Of a stretch of 64,000 nt of DNA, positions 34,248-46,946 are shown in pieces. The stretch lies in contig CM046870.1 in assembly GCA_025617745.1 (NCBI GenBank), forward strand, positions 21,991,501 through 22,055,500. Direction: 5' to 3'. The translations under genes and the position numbers were made by a program. Within the stretch, counting starts at the first letter, position 1. The number at the start of each line of letters is the position of its first letter. The notes under the pieces are model-generated. The model did not search any database, was not told where the DNA came from, and saw nothing but the letters and a program-made list of their open reading frames with translations. This stretch comes from Heliocidaris erythrogramma (taxonomy: Eukaryota; Echinodermata; Echinoidea; Camarodonta; Echinometridae).

Positions 34248-34345
34248 GTTAAACTTAGGGTTGCAATTGGGTATTGGACTAGGACTAGGGTTAGGGTTAG
34301 AGTTAGGGACAGGGTCAGGGTCAGGGTCAGGGTCAGGGTTAGTGT
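34248..34345 (+). repeat. Degenerate telomere-like G-rich tract
   Basis: Runs of TTAGGG, TAGGAC, TTAGAG and then (GGGTCA)n lie on the plus strand, including GGGTTAGGGTTAGAGTTAGG. It resembles a decayed interstitial TTAGGG array with later GGGTCA expansion. Several GGG runs could support a G-quadruplex (inference). Confidence 0.75.
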
Positions 34346-34459
34346 TTGGTCCATTGTTGAAGTTAAGAATTTGGTTTGTACAGGAAATTCAACAAGAAGA
34401 AATAGTAGCTAGAGCATGTGCCGTGCAACCGGATTATCTTGTGAAGGTTAACTGAAAAT

Positions 34460-37400
34460 TGTTCAATTTTTGTCAGTTAGCCAGTATGGGGGGAAAAGCA
34501 GAATGATAGTACAGCACTACCTTATAGAGCCCTTACTTATGTGAGCATTTCTTCAGGCGGGAAAGGTGGAAGGATATGATTAATTAATCATCTTTCTATT
34601 TTATTCATTTCAAAGAGGCACTTGCATAATTTACATTCGTACGAGGGATCACTTGCTTTAATACATCACATCATTTTCATGAGTCATTTTTATATCAACA
34701 TAATATACACAAAGATAATCTGTTCTCTTTTTTGACGAGAAAGAACTCATCAAGAGAAAGAAGAAGAACCTTATGAAAACTAACTTCAAATTATAAATAT
34801 AGAAGTATTAATATATTCCGGTTCTTTTAGGTATAGAGGGAACCCACCCCCTTCCTTCACTCCAGCAACCCTTTCGTTAAAGAGTACCAGTAGAAGGAAA
34901 GACGTGTGGATATATAATTTGAGCATCTGTGTCGACTTCTGCACATTAAATACAGTATCCCCATGTTTGAAATTTATGTCAAAAATCTAGATGATGTCAT
35001 TTTAAAAATTCATCCAAATACTACCAGACTGCCATTTCCTTGTTTGTGTGCGAATATTCCTTGTTATGTGGCAGAATTAAACTGTTTACAGTTCCTACAG
35101 GGTGTTTAAACACAACATTTTTAAAACACTTGGAGATTTGGTATCTTGGTAAATCTTCAAAGGTTATTTCTGAACATAAATTCACTACACCTGTAGGCTG
35201 AATTTAAAAAAAAAGAGATCCTAAGAGGTTAAATACTTTATGGTTGTCTGCTCACGTTAAAAATTAGGAAGATTTGAAATTGTTTACAAGCCTGTAACCA
35301 TATGGTCAACTGGGGCCAGAAGGGCGTCAACTGAATGTTGGGGATATGAGTTATTGCCTTTACAATCCTCAGGAGACATTTACTTTCAATTGGAAAACCA
35401 GAGCAAATGGACAATATAACGATTGTAGAACCATTCAAATTATTAGTTGCATGTACAACTCATTTGATGGTTCGCCAGAAACTAAGTAACTCAATTCATC
35501 CTCCACCTGCAAACATCCAGCCTGAGTGGAGGAGGGAAGCGCTAATTGGTAATACCTCTAGCGAGGGAGAAAAAAAGTACAGAGTCATTGCTACTTGCCA
35601 AGTCTATATATATGATTTGAGAAGTACACAGATGTATTTGCAGGCACTTTACCATAACCCAGAAAAGTTCAGCCTTCCTGCACTGGCAAATTGTACCTGG
35701 GATAATATGGTACATGTGTACATGTACATGTATGTGCACAAACATGTATACTACTGTATGTGCATGTACATCTATGTGAATCACTATCCCATGCTATCCC
35801 CTCAGCAACACATGAACCCCCCCCCCCCCCCTTTCTCCCATCGTCATGAAACATTAAAAGTGATAAATTTAGCGAATATACATGTCCAGAGTACAGGCAT
35901 CATCAGTTTGTAAAAATAAGAATAGATACATGCAGAGCATGAACATGAAATTTACAATTTATCCAGGGAATTCCCTGATTTATCTACTCGGATCAAAGTA
36001 ATTTCTTATTTTTCTTTTTCTTATTCTCTTTACTGTTGACTACTTCGCACATACCCGGTACACACACACACATACATGTAGCTCCCATCTCCCCTCTCAA
36101 ACTCTTTATACCTCATTCCCGCATCGAAAGCCACCTTGACTTCACGACACTGTTACCTAAATTGATACATCCTGCGTGAGAACGCAACTTGGCTAAGAAA
36201 CGGGAGGCTGAGTAAGAGAGATCTCATCTAAAACAATGTGTCAGCCTCTCCATGTCCCTATAGATGACTTTGAGAGACAGGTCATATTAAAACATCTTTA
36301 CACTTTCTACAAGTGTCAGGTGTAACAGAAACAGAGTCCCTTGATCCATGCACTTGACGATGATTCATTTTAAAGGTAATGGTGATTTCTGGTAATGAAA
36401 CTCAATTTTGAGAGAAATTTATATCTAAAAGTCTTCCTGAAATGTTGAATGTGCATCAAATATAAGCAGCATCTATGTAAATGCATTTCTCTCACCAATA
36501 ACATTACACAAACCAAGGAGTTATCACTGAACTTCTAGAACATACTCACATGTATGAAGACTTGCTATTAAATAAGGAACAAATTTTTGGCCCCTCATGA
36601 TCTTTCTTTACCCTTATCTCCGTTTAGGCCATGCTATTTCAGTCTCCATACATTGTAGATTTTTGACAGCTCTATCTCCCTTTCTCTCTCTTTCATTGTT
36701 TATTTTCTCACTCTCTCTCACTGTATTTTTCTTTTCTTTTCTCTCTCTCTCACTCTTTCATTGGTTCTTTTTCTGTCACTCTCTTATTGTATTTTTCCTC
36801 TCTCTCTGTCTCTGTCTCTCTGTCTCTCTCTGTCTCTGTCTCTCTGTCTCTCTCTGTCTCTCTGTCTGTCTCTCTCTCTCTCTCATTGTTTCATTTTCTA
36901 TCACTCTCTCACTCCTATATAGAGTACCGAAGTGTGACATCATGCCTGATAAGTTGTCAAGGTTGCTGGTTCCAAACAATTTTGTGCTGAACAATGGTGT
37001 GGTGATCACACCAGCGCCAAACACTGAATTTGCCTTGCTCCAGCCCGTTGCTTGAATGATTTCTTGGTGAACCTCATGAGCGGGCTTTGTTGTTTGGAAC
37101 CAGTAACCTGGACGATGAGCGAATATGATGCCAGCACTTCGGTAAGTACTCTATTGTATTTTTCTTTTCTTTTTTCTCTCTTTCATTGTTTCATTTTCTC
37201 CCACTCTCTCTCTCTCTCTCTCTCTGTGTCTCCTATTGTATTTTTCTTTTCTCTAAATCTCTCTCCCTTATAAATACACAAACACGTTTCACTTGTACCT
37301 TTTGCTTCCATTCATTTTCATGTGTGACACAAAGAGGTCGACATCTAACAAAGATGACAGTATCACATCAGCCGGGATAAAGAAGACATTCATTTTCACT

Positions 37401-38170
37401 GCCCTCTTCTTATTAAATAATAGTGATTGCTATGATGAGAAAAATATGGATTGTCATGCATGAAAATGATATAGCAAATTGATGACTGTATATATAGACA
37501 TGCAAATATTTTGATGACATAACAAAAATTGATTATAGATTTATACTATTTAAATAATCTTTTTCCCCCATTTCGGCGACAACTCTGCTTTCCAATTTCA
37601 ATAGCTAATTCTTACATTTTTTTTTTGTATTCGCCAAATTTGGTAAAAATAACTTGAACGACATTCAATATGTTTTTACCCACGACCAACTGCTTTCAAT
37701 TTAAATACCTTATTAAGTTGCAAACTGCAGGGTGATGGAAATCAGGATTATGGTGGGAGCATAAATAACAATGAGGAAATTATATGTAAGACATGTAGCA
37801 GAACAACAGATTTTGAAAACAGGAAATGCTAAATTCAGAACACGTTTGTCCCTTAAATAGGTCTGTCTTTCCAAATAGACTACACCCAAATTAGAAATGA
37901 GGGCTGGAGTTCGAGTCAACTCACCATACTACCTATATCAAGATTGTTTCCTAAACTCACTGAGTGTGTTTTTCCCATTCCTACACCTGACTTTGATCAT
38001 TTGACAAAAGACGTCACCAAGCTCATATTCAGTCAAATTTCATATTTCGGTATTGTAGGGGAATTGTTTTTAATTTAATTGTAACCACTGATGCACCTGT
38101 ATTTTTTTATTAATATGGTCTGAATCCCTTAAAAGAAATAGTTACAATGTGCATGTACATACATGTATGT
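34460..38170. other. Intronic stretch: microsatellites and no recognised gene
   Basis: It includes ACATGT-rich DNA at 35708-35775, a C-tract at 35818-35832, CT-rich microsatellites at 36660-36905 and 37150-37265, and an inverted copy of GCTGGTTCCAAACAA around 36964-37105. Open frames in the CT tracts are Ser/Leu-only artefacts. Confidence 0.6.
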
Positions 38171-38177
38171 CCAGATA

Positions 38178-38788
38178 CACTCAACCAAAAAAGTAAGTTC
38201 CCCCCCTAGCATTTTTGGATATATCTCAAAAAGTATTTTACCGATTTTCATAATTCAAACGGGAATGGATAGGGAATTTTATTACTCATAACATGAATGG
38301 CATATCATTGCCACCAGATATCATTATTCGTGTGAAAAAATGCATTTTATGTCAAAATGCATGGGGAAAAAAGTTGCACTTTAGTGATTTGCATTGACTT
38401 TTACACAAATAATCAATCACTCATGATTCTGATCTTTTAAGCATGGTTTATTGCATATTTCTCTATCTCTTTCTTTTCATGAGCATACAGTTTAATAGGG
38501 AAGTATATTGTACCTGAAGAAATTCCTGAGAATTACATAACAATTTAAAAAGGTCATTTGCTAACTTGCATAGGAAATGTACACAATATGCTTCATATAA
38601 CCGTAAGTGCAACTTTTTTCCCCATGCATTTTTTCACACCAATAATGATATCTGGTGGCAATGATGCCATTCATGTTATGAGTAATAAAATTTCCTATCC
38701 ATTCCCGTTTGAATTATGAAAATCGGTAAAATACTTTTTGAGATATATCCAAAAATGCTAGGGGGGAACTTACTTTTTTGGTAGGGTG
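38178..38788. mobile_element. Long-inverted-repeat MITE with TA ends (Tc1/mariner-like)
   Basis: Arms of about 200 bp: ACCAAAAAAGTAAGTTCCCC...CTAGCATTTTTGGATATATC and its complement. They are bounded by TA dinucleotides at 38176-38177 and 38789-38790, consistent with a Tc1/mariner-mobilised element. The 611-bp element has no transposase. Confidence 0.85.
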
Positions 38789-38916
38789 TATTTTCTCTAT
38801 TCCTCTCTCCATTTCTCAAGAAGTCGCTGTATCTGTATCTGTATCTGTATCTCTCTCTCTCTCTCTCTGTTTTTCTCTATTAATCTACATACATGCCAGT
38901 GTCTGTTTTGTCATCC

Positions 38917-38957
<41 letters not shown>

Positions 38958-40340
38958 TCTCTCTTTCTCTCTCTTGAAATGCTACAAATTATATGCCCCG
39001 AACTGCCAACACACTACATCAAATTCTGACCAATCTCTGCCTTGAACAGAAGATTGGATTTCAATAAATATATTGAATGTTCAAAAGTACTCAACCTATT
39101 TGGGGAGGTGATTACACAATTCATGTTGTTCAATCATATTTTAAACTTTTTTCAGGAAATTTTAACAATAACTTATCGTTGCCGTTGTTTGAATATGGAG
39201 CATTTGAAGAACTACATGTAAATGTACATGTACATCACATGTACATGTACATGTGTATGTACAAATTCTAGACTAGACATGAAAAGACTTAGAATTGTGT
39301 AGTCTCAGATGTTTTAATAATAAAATATCCAATCTGACCTCCCCTAATACAGCTCTTGACCTTCAAATCATTTCCTCATGCTAAGGTATGAATACATTTA
39401 AAGGGCATTCATTTGAAAATTGATGGCTAAGCACGATCATCAACTCCTGACCTATAAAATATCAAGGCAGAGAGGAGGAGAGCTTCACTCATCAGTTGCG
39501 CAACAAATTTAGACTTCACCCCTCCCGGCAAAACTGTTTGCCCAGAGTGTCGGCTGTCTTAACGGGGGAAGTACTTCAATTAAGGCAGATTTGAGAGGTC
39601 CTGGTAAACTTTGGATTATAAAATAACAGCAGAAGGATAATGACTTTGGGGCACAGGAAGAAATCAAGATTCTAAATTTGTCAAGCTGGAAGGTAAGGAA
39701 AGCCGTGCCTCCTCCAAGATATCATGCTCAGGCCCTGTGAAGATTTTTGAGGGAACCCATAAATAATTGCTTTTTAAATGTCTAAATTAAAATTCAATAA
39801 ATTAAATAGTTCAGGCAGATGATAACTAAATTAATTTTGATTATAAAAAATATGTCTGCATTTGTTTAATAAAATTCTTTAAAGCCATGAAGTTGAAAAG
39901 CTAATATTTGGACAAAAATGCCTTAGTTTCAGGTACAATTAGATTTTGTTAACCCATGTTTAGACTCTTTATACATGTAGAGCTTAAAAATGCAAAAGGA
40001 GACACAAGATAGCAGATCTCTTGGATTAAAAAAACAAACAGAAATGAAACATTTGGGGGGGGGTTGTAAGATGAACACTTGCTCATTACATTTCTGGATT
40101 TTGGCATAAATTGCCAGTATGCCTAGTTTTATCCAAATTTCTGTTTCTATAGATTCATATCTTGTAGAGGTTCTGTCTAATTGAATTTCTAACCTTCCAT
40201 ATATATTATATACAGGAGTCATACCTACCCAAGAATAACAAACTTGAAGTTCTGATTCACTGAGATTTTATGCATTAACTTCCAAGGATATGGACTTATC
40301 TTGTCAAACCTGAAGTTCAAAAGCTGAACAAAAGAAGTGA
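38789..40340. other. Intronic stretch: CT microsatellites, no recognised gene
   Basis: (CTGTAT)n and (CT)n tracts lie at 38830-38975, and ACATGTACATG palindromes at 39215-39260. The rest is AT-rich with no coding signal. Confidence 0.55.
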
Positions 40341-40349
40341 CGGGACCTC

Positions 40350-41100
40350 AAACGTAACCATCCTTTGTTACATTTCAGAGAAAATCTGTTAAATATGGCA
40401 ACTCCATCCCATAGATTAAGGAAGATAGATGACCTCATATACACTGATCAACCATTTGACGTCATTTACGATGACAATACAGTTATAATGAGGATGATCA
40501 AGAGTGGTAGGATTGTGTTAATGTGTTTTTTGGATGCGGAACTGAATTACAAAGGACATGCACTTCCTTGTCAAACCTCAAGTCACAGAAAATCCTTAAC
40601 CATAAGAAGTGATGGGGCCCTAAATGTGAGGTCCTTTGTTTTCCATTAATTACAAGTGACAGGAGAAAGTATAAAAAATTTCAGAGAAAATATTTTAAAT
40701 ATAGCATATCCATCCCTCTGGATTAAGGAAAATAGATGACCTCATACATACTGATCAACCATTTGACGTCATTTACTATGACAATACATTGAGAGTGGTG
40801 GTTTTATTGTCTTTTTTTATGTAGAACTAAATTACAAAGGACACGTACTTCCTTGTCAAACCTGCAGTTAAAGAAAATAATAGAACATTAGAAGTGATGG
40901 GGCTTCAAACATAACTACACTTTGTTTTCCAGTAATTGAGTGACAGATGAGTGACAGAAGAAAGTTTTAAAATTTAGAGAAAATCTTTTAAATATGTGTT
41001 GTCATCCCATTGGATTAAGGATGATAGATGATCTCATACACACTTATCAACCCTATGACATCATTAATAATGATAATGAGGATGATTGACAGCAGCAGCA
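40350..41100. repeat. Tandem array, 2.5 units of about 300 bp
   Basis: The words AGAGAAAATCTKTTAAATAT, GATGACCTCATAYACACTGA, TCAACCATTTGACGTCATTTAC and AATTACAAAGGACATGCACTTCC recur from about 40377, 40681 and 40978. TGACGTCA, the CRE palindrome, sits in the first two units. Confidence 0.82.
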
Positions 41101-41739
41101 TTGTTGTGTTATTAGTCAGGTTCACACGATAGGAGCTAAACTTTAAGTTTCGCTTGTAGTTATCTTGTAGTATCAGACCGTACATGTATGAACGGACTCA
41201 TACTTTCGAAACTTTAAGTTTACTTTTAGTTCTAGAACCACAAGCGAGCTCCTCTGTCGCAGTTTCGGACTGTGTGGACAGAATAACCTTCGCACAAATT
41301 AGGAACACAGGATCTGTATGTGTACTGTACACACAATCGGTATCTAATTCCGGTGTTAACAATGACAATCACTCGGCTTGTAGTTTCAGAATGAGCACTG
41401 TTGTTTCGAGCCCATGTGAACCCTCATCGTGGTTAGTGAGTCATTGCTTCGCTTACTTAAAGTTTCGCTAAGTAACTTAAAGTTTCGAAACCACAAGTCC
41501 CGTATTATTCTCCAAGAGCAGGACTGAATTACAAGGGCAAGCGAACTGGAGCAAACAGAATCACTGTAAACCCCCAGCTCTCTTTCCCCCAAAAAGAGTC
41601 ATAAATTACCCAAAGAATATAACAAGATGAATGCGACTGTGTCTCCTACAATACGCATCCGCCTAAATTCAGGTGATGGCTCAAACTGTTCTTGAAATAT
41701 TGTGATAACCAGAATAAAAAGCCTCTAATTACATGTTAA

Positions 41740-42512
41740 TTGACCTCTTTGACACTTGACCTTACACCTTACATGTATAACCCCAAAGTCTGATCACTTT
41801 ATCTCTTCCTAGTCATGCATACAAAATAGTTGAGATATGGTGATAACAAAGGTAAAAAAACATTAATTTACACCTGTATAATGACCTCTATGACCTGTCA
41901 CCTTTGACCTACGTGAACAAAAATCAAATCATCAGGTGATGCATACTACATAGTTACAAGTTTGAAGTTAATGGATCAAATGTTTCTTGAGATATCATGT
42001 TAAGGCTAAAACCTGCAATTTCAGAATTGACTTCTTTGACCTTTGACCTACATATCCAAAATCTAATCAGATAGTCTTTCTATGGTGATACATACTAGTA
42101 TCTAGTTTGAAGTTCATACCTCAAATGGTTTTTGAGATATCACGTTAACAAGGCTAACACCTGCAATTTCAGAAATTGACCTGTGACCTTTGACCTACAT
42201 ACCCCAAAATCTAATCAGGTCGTCTTCCTATGGTGGTACATAATAGCACCAAGTTTAAAGTTCATAGCCCAAATGATTCTTGAGTTATCGCGAGAACGAG
42301 GCTAACACCTGAAATTTCAAAAATTGGCCCGTGACCTTTGACCTACATACCCCAAAATCTAATCAGATTGTCTTCGTATGGTGATACATACTAGCACCAA
42401 GTTTGAAGTTCATACCTCATGTGGTTCTTGAGTTGTCGCGAGAACAAGGAAGCCGGACGGACAACCCAAAAACATAATGCCTCCGGCACCACCTTCGGTG
42501 GGCGAAGGCATA
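41740..42512. repeat. Tandem array of about 148-bp units with DR1-type words, plus mobile-element tail
   Basis: At least four units carry TGACCTTTGACCTACATACC, TCTAATCAG..TCTTCCTATGG and AAGTTTGAAGTTCATACC. TGACCTTTGACCT is exact at 42037, 42184 and 42332 and one base off at 41898. The array ends in GGACGGACAACCC...AACATAATGCCTCCGGCACC, an end sequence I recall from dispersed repeats of marine invertebrates. Confidence 0.82.
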
Positions 42513-42519
42513 AAAAGAA

Positions 42520-43985
42520 ATTTCCTAGTGATATTCTTAAAATAGGATACGAGTCTGAAACCGAAACATACAGAGCAAAAATACATTTTTACACGATTGG
42601 TCCCCTTTCAAAAGTTTTAACAACGATATTTTAGACATTGCACTTCATAATTCATAGGAAATGACAGATGAACAATGGTTTGGTGTCAGTGAGGCAGGAG
42701 CAGGATATTTCAAATCACTGTAATTTGATTGAATTCAATTCTGAGGCAAAAATATTTTGTTCGTGGAAATTAGGGGACTACCTTAAAATATTTGAGTTTT
42801 ACAACTACCATATGGCTGCTGCATGCTGCCCTCATTACAAATTGGGGGAATTTCCTCCACAAATTAGCCCTTTTTTCTACTTTTTGTATTTGAACACAAG
42901 TTTTGTTTGCTCTGTACATCTGCATAAATTGTAATGTAATTGATTTATGGATCTGTTTGTTTAAAGATCCAATTGGCTTGTCAATAAGAGCCAATACAAA
43001 ACCAGGTCAATGCCTGGGGGCCTCCAAGAATAGGATTTCCTGGAAAAGCCCTGAAAAACATGTCTTTCTGTTTAATTCTTAAATGATGGAATTATAGGAA
43101 GATTTAAAACAATCTGCATTTTAACAAAATAATACTTGTATGTACTTACTAGAGTCTGCAAGAATACTAATCAATAAATTTATATTGCAAATTTGCAATC
43201 TGCCATATCATTACAGTTATTGTATAAATTTTGCATTATATTCTGATACAGATGAATCTGGTACTCTGTGTGAATTTATGTTAGTTCTTGCATATGGCTG
43301 ATACCCATTCCATGTGTAGAGTGGGGACTATCTACAATAAAATTTTAAAATACAACAAAATGAATCATTTTAGAAGGGTCCATTTTTTCCATCAAATGTC
43401 GCACTTCAAATATTTATGCACTACACACTATGATTTCTGAAGAAAGAAATGGAAGAAAAGAAACAGAGAATGCATGTGTTCTAGAGCAAAATTTGGGAGA
43501 TTATATTCTACAGTCTAATACTTCCAAATAGCTGTATTTCCAAATCAATTAAATCAGTCAATGCTTTAAGTATGCATGTTCTACTTCATAACAGTGAGGG
43601 CAGCAATTATAAAAATAATTGTTTAAACATTGACATCTGCATCGTGAGGCTACAATGTACATGTGTAGCTGCCATATCTCATTTTTATAAACAAGCTACA
43701 GTACATGTACATGTATGTTAGTCATGAAATAGATGTAGCGCAATATGCTAACAATATATTGTTTAATACACTAATTCCACATAAAATGTGCCCAATGAGC
43801 AGTGAAAGAAAGTCTAAGGAAAGAAAGTTGAGACTACAAATAAAGAACAGAACTACATTCACTACAATGCACATTTCTAACATATTATTACCGAGTACTT
43901 ATATTTAAAACAATCCACTTGGTAATAGAGGTCCACCAATATAATGTAGAATAATGTTGATACTATGTTCTGTACTCTATATCTT
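42520..43985. other. Intronic stretch with nothing recognised
   Basis: AT-rich DNA. Short frames only, with no structured repeats other than ACATGTACATG near 43700. Confidence 0.5.
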
Positions 43986-43996
43986 TTATCATTTAA

Positions 43997-44323
43997 AGGG
44001 AGCGACAAGTCGCAATCTATGGGCGCTTTTACAGTTGGCTGCTCCTTTCTCTGGATCAAAGTTCAAAGCGACTTCAATTTATCGTGCGCAGCTAATAAAA
44101 GTTCGCACATTGACCCAAATTTGAGTAAACAAGATCGCGCGTTCTTTATTCCAGTATTTGAATCTCATTGGTCGGTTGCGTATGGAGGGATTCGAGTTAA
44201 CGATCGCGCGAGGAATCCGGCAATAACATTCCTTCGGTAGCGCACGATTGGACCCGATTGTATCCGAATTTCCCCGAGTCAGGCCAACTGGTCAGGCCCA
44301 TGGATTATGACTTGCCACTCCCT
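43997..44323. mobile_element. CpG-rich MITE with TTAA duplication
   Basis: The ends AGGGAGCGACAAGTC and GACTTGCCACTCCCT are inverted with one or two mismatches. TTAA lies on both sides (43993-43996 and 44324-44327). The 327-bp interior has several CGCGCG words. It lies 256 bp from PSMC3IP exon 2. Confidence 0.82.
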
Positions 44324-44579
44324 TTAAGTAAATGAACTGTTGAAAATGCATTTTTACTTCCATTTTCACCTTAATTTTTTATTTTAAACATGCACGTGTA
44401 CATTCATTTACCTCCTCATCCATTGGCATTGAACAGTTAATCCTTCCTCCAATAATGTAAATTCTTTCCTTATTCCATAATGTTCTTACAAGATATAAAA
44501 TAGTGATTGTGATTTGTTTTTAATTATAGAGTCTATTAAAAGGCCTACATGTACTTAGAGTAACTTAGAGTCTACTCAC

Positions 44580-44674
44580 AGTTTTGCCGAACTCCTTGTG
44601 GAGGTTATTGAAAATATCAATGGCACTGTATGGTCTGTTCTGGCGATTCAGGTAGTCCAAGACTCCAGAGGCAG
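44580..44674 (-). CDS. PSMC3IP: PSMC3IP (HOP2) coding exon 2
   Basis: This 95-bp exon encodes the first half of the HOP2 winged-helix DNA-binding domain: GVLDYLNRQNRPYSAIDIF then NNLHKEFGKT. Human HOP2 has a closely similar LLRYLQEQNRPYSSQDVF...LGK (from memory). The acceptor is AAACTTAG|CTGCC at 44674/44675 and the donor ACT|GTGAGT at 44580/44579, read on the minus strand. It enters with one base from exon 1 (G+CT = Ala) and leaves in phase 0, joining exon 3 exactly as expected from the family alignment. It is the anchor for the gene call. Confidence 0.93.
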
Positions 44675-44864
44675 CTAAGTTTAAAATAGAATAGGAAATT
44701 TAAAAGGCCTAAGAAATGTTTCAATTCATTTATCATGTTTATGTGAATCTAAATAAATAATTATTTATCAAAATCTCAGATTAAGTTTACTTCAAGTTCA
44801 AACTTCAAGTTCAACAACAAAAAATCTACAAAGTATGGCTAGAGACAGTGCCCAAGTCTGCGCA

Positions 44865-45095
44865 GTGCCCATGTCTGCGCACACGCGTAACTGCGCGATT
44901 CTAATAAAACAAAACACGCAACGAACACAAACTTTTCATCTTTATCATAGCGATAGGTATTCATGCAAAAAACGAGTCAAAATAATGAAAAACGGTCTTA
45001 TTTCAGACATTTTATTCACAAGCCTTAAAATGTTGTCTTTCACGTCAAAACTCCCGAACTGCGTGTAAAATGAATGAGTGCGCAGACATGGGCAC
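44865..45095. repeat. Small inverted-repeat element in PSMC3IP intron 1
   Basis: GTGCCCATGTCTGCGC (44865-44880) is matched by its exact complement at 45080-45095. A direct copy of the left word with one change precedes it (44849). A further GCGCAGACATGGGGC lies at 45279. Confidence 0.65.
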
Positions 45096-45633
45096 CATTG
45101 CTTTTTCAATGTTGAAATGACACGACCACCGTTTCTTGTGAAAATGGCATTGTTCTTGCTCTTATTTTGATGAGATTTTTTGCAGACTTACTCTTTAGAA
45201 TATCAGGAATAATATAAAATTAAGCTTTAGAGGAATATTGAAGAAATTCTTGTTCATTTTCAGATCAAAACCTTAGTTGCGCAGACATGGGGCTCCCCAC
45301 TCATAGCTACATTCCTATACTTCGTGTGTATAATGTAGGCAGTCATACACCTCGACTTTTTAAAACACCACTGCAGAAAAGTCACCAACATTCACTCAAA
45401 ATCGGCACTTAATTTTACAAAAACCGATCCCAAAATATTCAAGAAATACAATAAATCCAACTCACCGATGTTGGAAAAGATATTTCCAAAAATAAAATCC
45501 GTAATTTACTGTCGTTTCTCGCGAAACGAGCTATCGGAGTCATTGTGTACATTTCCTTGTCGCCGCGGGCGCTGACATCTCCCCAAAAGAGTTTTGTCCT
45601 TAAAAATTCGGTCCCTATATGGCGTATGATCAG

Positions 45634-46269
45634 TTGCCCTAATTTCGCCCTTGCTCTAATTTCGCCCCCCAAGCGCAACAAAGGTACCCAGCGCGTTTAA
45701 TGCATTTAAACGCGTGGGACTACGCGTAAGAAACTATATGACGCTTAGGCCGAAGGCAACGGAGAAAAATGAGGGCAAAAAATGTAAGTATTGGCTTAAT
45801 ATTTCGTATTTTAATCAAAATAATGTAGAAAATCATTAAAATGGAAGTTTCATACCGTCAGTGAATGTCTAGAGTCATAGAATGTCGAAAATTATGTATG
45901 TTTCCACGACGTATTCCCACTGTCCGAGCGTTTCATGGAAATCGCCATTTTGTGTGTAATGTTGTGCTGCCAGCTACGTCGCTCTCGTAATGGCAAATGT
46001 TGACGATGTTGGCGAATGTTGACGCCATCTATAGTCACTGTGATGGAGGGGGGGGGGCGAAATTAAGTACATCCTTATCCAGCGCGCATCGGTGAACACG
46101 TCTCCATTGTGACGTCATTTCTGAAGGAACGCGAAGGAATTGACGCGCAATTTTCATCGCATTTTTAACTCAAGTATTTTTAACATATGTTCAGCGTTTT
46201 TTAGAACAATCTATGAAGTATTACTCCCGTAATCGTTCAAAATGTCGTTAGGGGGGCGAAATTAGGACC
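45634..46269. mobile_element. Insertion in the left palindrome arm
   Basis: It starts TTGCCCTAATTTCGCCC and ends GGGCGAAATTAGGACCA (inverted ends), with further GGGCGAAATTA words inside. It is absent from the corresponding point of the right arm, which proves insertion after the palindrome formed or in one arm only. Exact ends are uncertain by a few bases. Confidence 0.72.
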
Positions 46270-46946
46270 ACGCATGCTACACGGAAAAGTCCCGATTTTC
46301 TGTGTGCGCGATCGTAAAGATCGATGTGCGCTTGCGACCCCGATTTTTTCGTGGACAAAAATTTTATTGGCCGATTTTAGTGTAAGACATCGGCAGTATG
46401 TAAACAACACGCGATCGCGAAACAAATCGGCGGGGATTTCACCGGTTTTGGACAAGATTTTGACTTTGGATTTTGCTGAAAATATCAAAAGTTCTTCCTA
46501 ACGCCATTTGAGGTAGGAGTGAGATTTTTAAGGGCTGAATTTGAAAGCAAGTTATTTAAAATATTTATCTTATTTCCCCCCCATACCTTTAGTACATGCG
46601 ACAGAAAATACCAACTATTTTACAGTAATGTAGCCATGAGTGGGGCTCCCCATCATACAAACAAAGTCAAAATTACCATGAGTCGACCACATGATCATGT
46701 CTTTTATAGTTTCATGATGATCACACCACGAATAGTGGTCATATTGACCACTACGAATACAAAATGCAAAAATAGTTGATATTTTCTGTCGCGTGTAGTA
46801 AAGGTATGGGGGGGAAATAAGATAAATATTTTAAATACTTGCTTTCAAATTCAGCCCTTAAAAATCTCACTCCTACCTCAAATGGCCGTTAGGAAGAACT
46901 TTTGATATTTTCAGCAAAATCCAAAGTCAAAATCTTGTCCAAAACC

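Larger units (their letters stand above)
330..44579 (-). other. PSMC3IP: PSMC3IP intron 2, about 44.25 kb
   Basis: This is the intron between HOP2 exons 2 and 3, inferred from matching phase-0 splice sites (donor ACT|GTGAGT at the 44580 side, acceptor CAG at the 330 side) and from an uninterrupted protein match across the join. It contains an opposite-strand Ig receptor gene (26319-28175), a full-length DIRS element, the first copy of a tRNA-module repeat, and many MITEs and tandem arrays. No additional HOP2-like exon was recognised in it. The size assumes the assembly is collinear. Confidence 0.8.

Noticed and set aside
35407-35913. A 168-codon plus-strand frame as a gene
   Set aside because: It contains ACATGT repeats and a C-tract, no domain, no signal sequence and no splice or poly(A) context.
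36597-37055. A 152-codon Ser/Leu-rich plus-strand frame
   Set aside because: CT microsatellite translation; the non-repeat end has no domain.
40365-40649. A 94-codon plus-strand frame
   Set aside because: It lies in a tandem array whose other units do not keep the frame.
41740-42480. CRISPR-like array
   Set aside because: The units are about 148 bp, diverged and non-palindromic, in eukaryotic DNA. It is a tandem mobile-element repeat.
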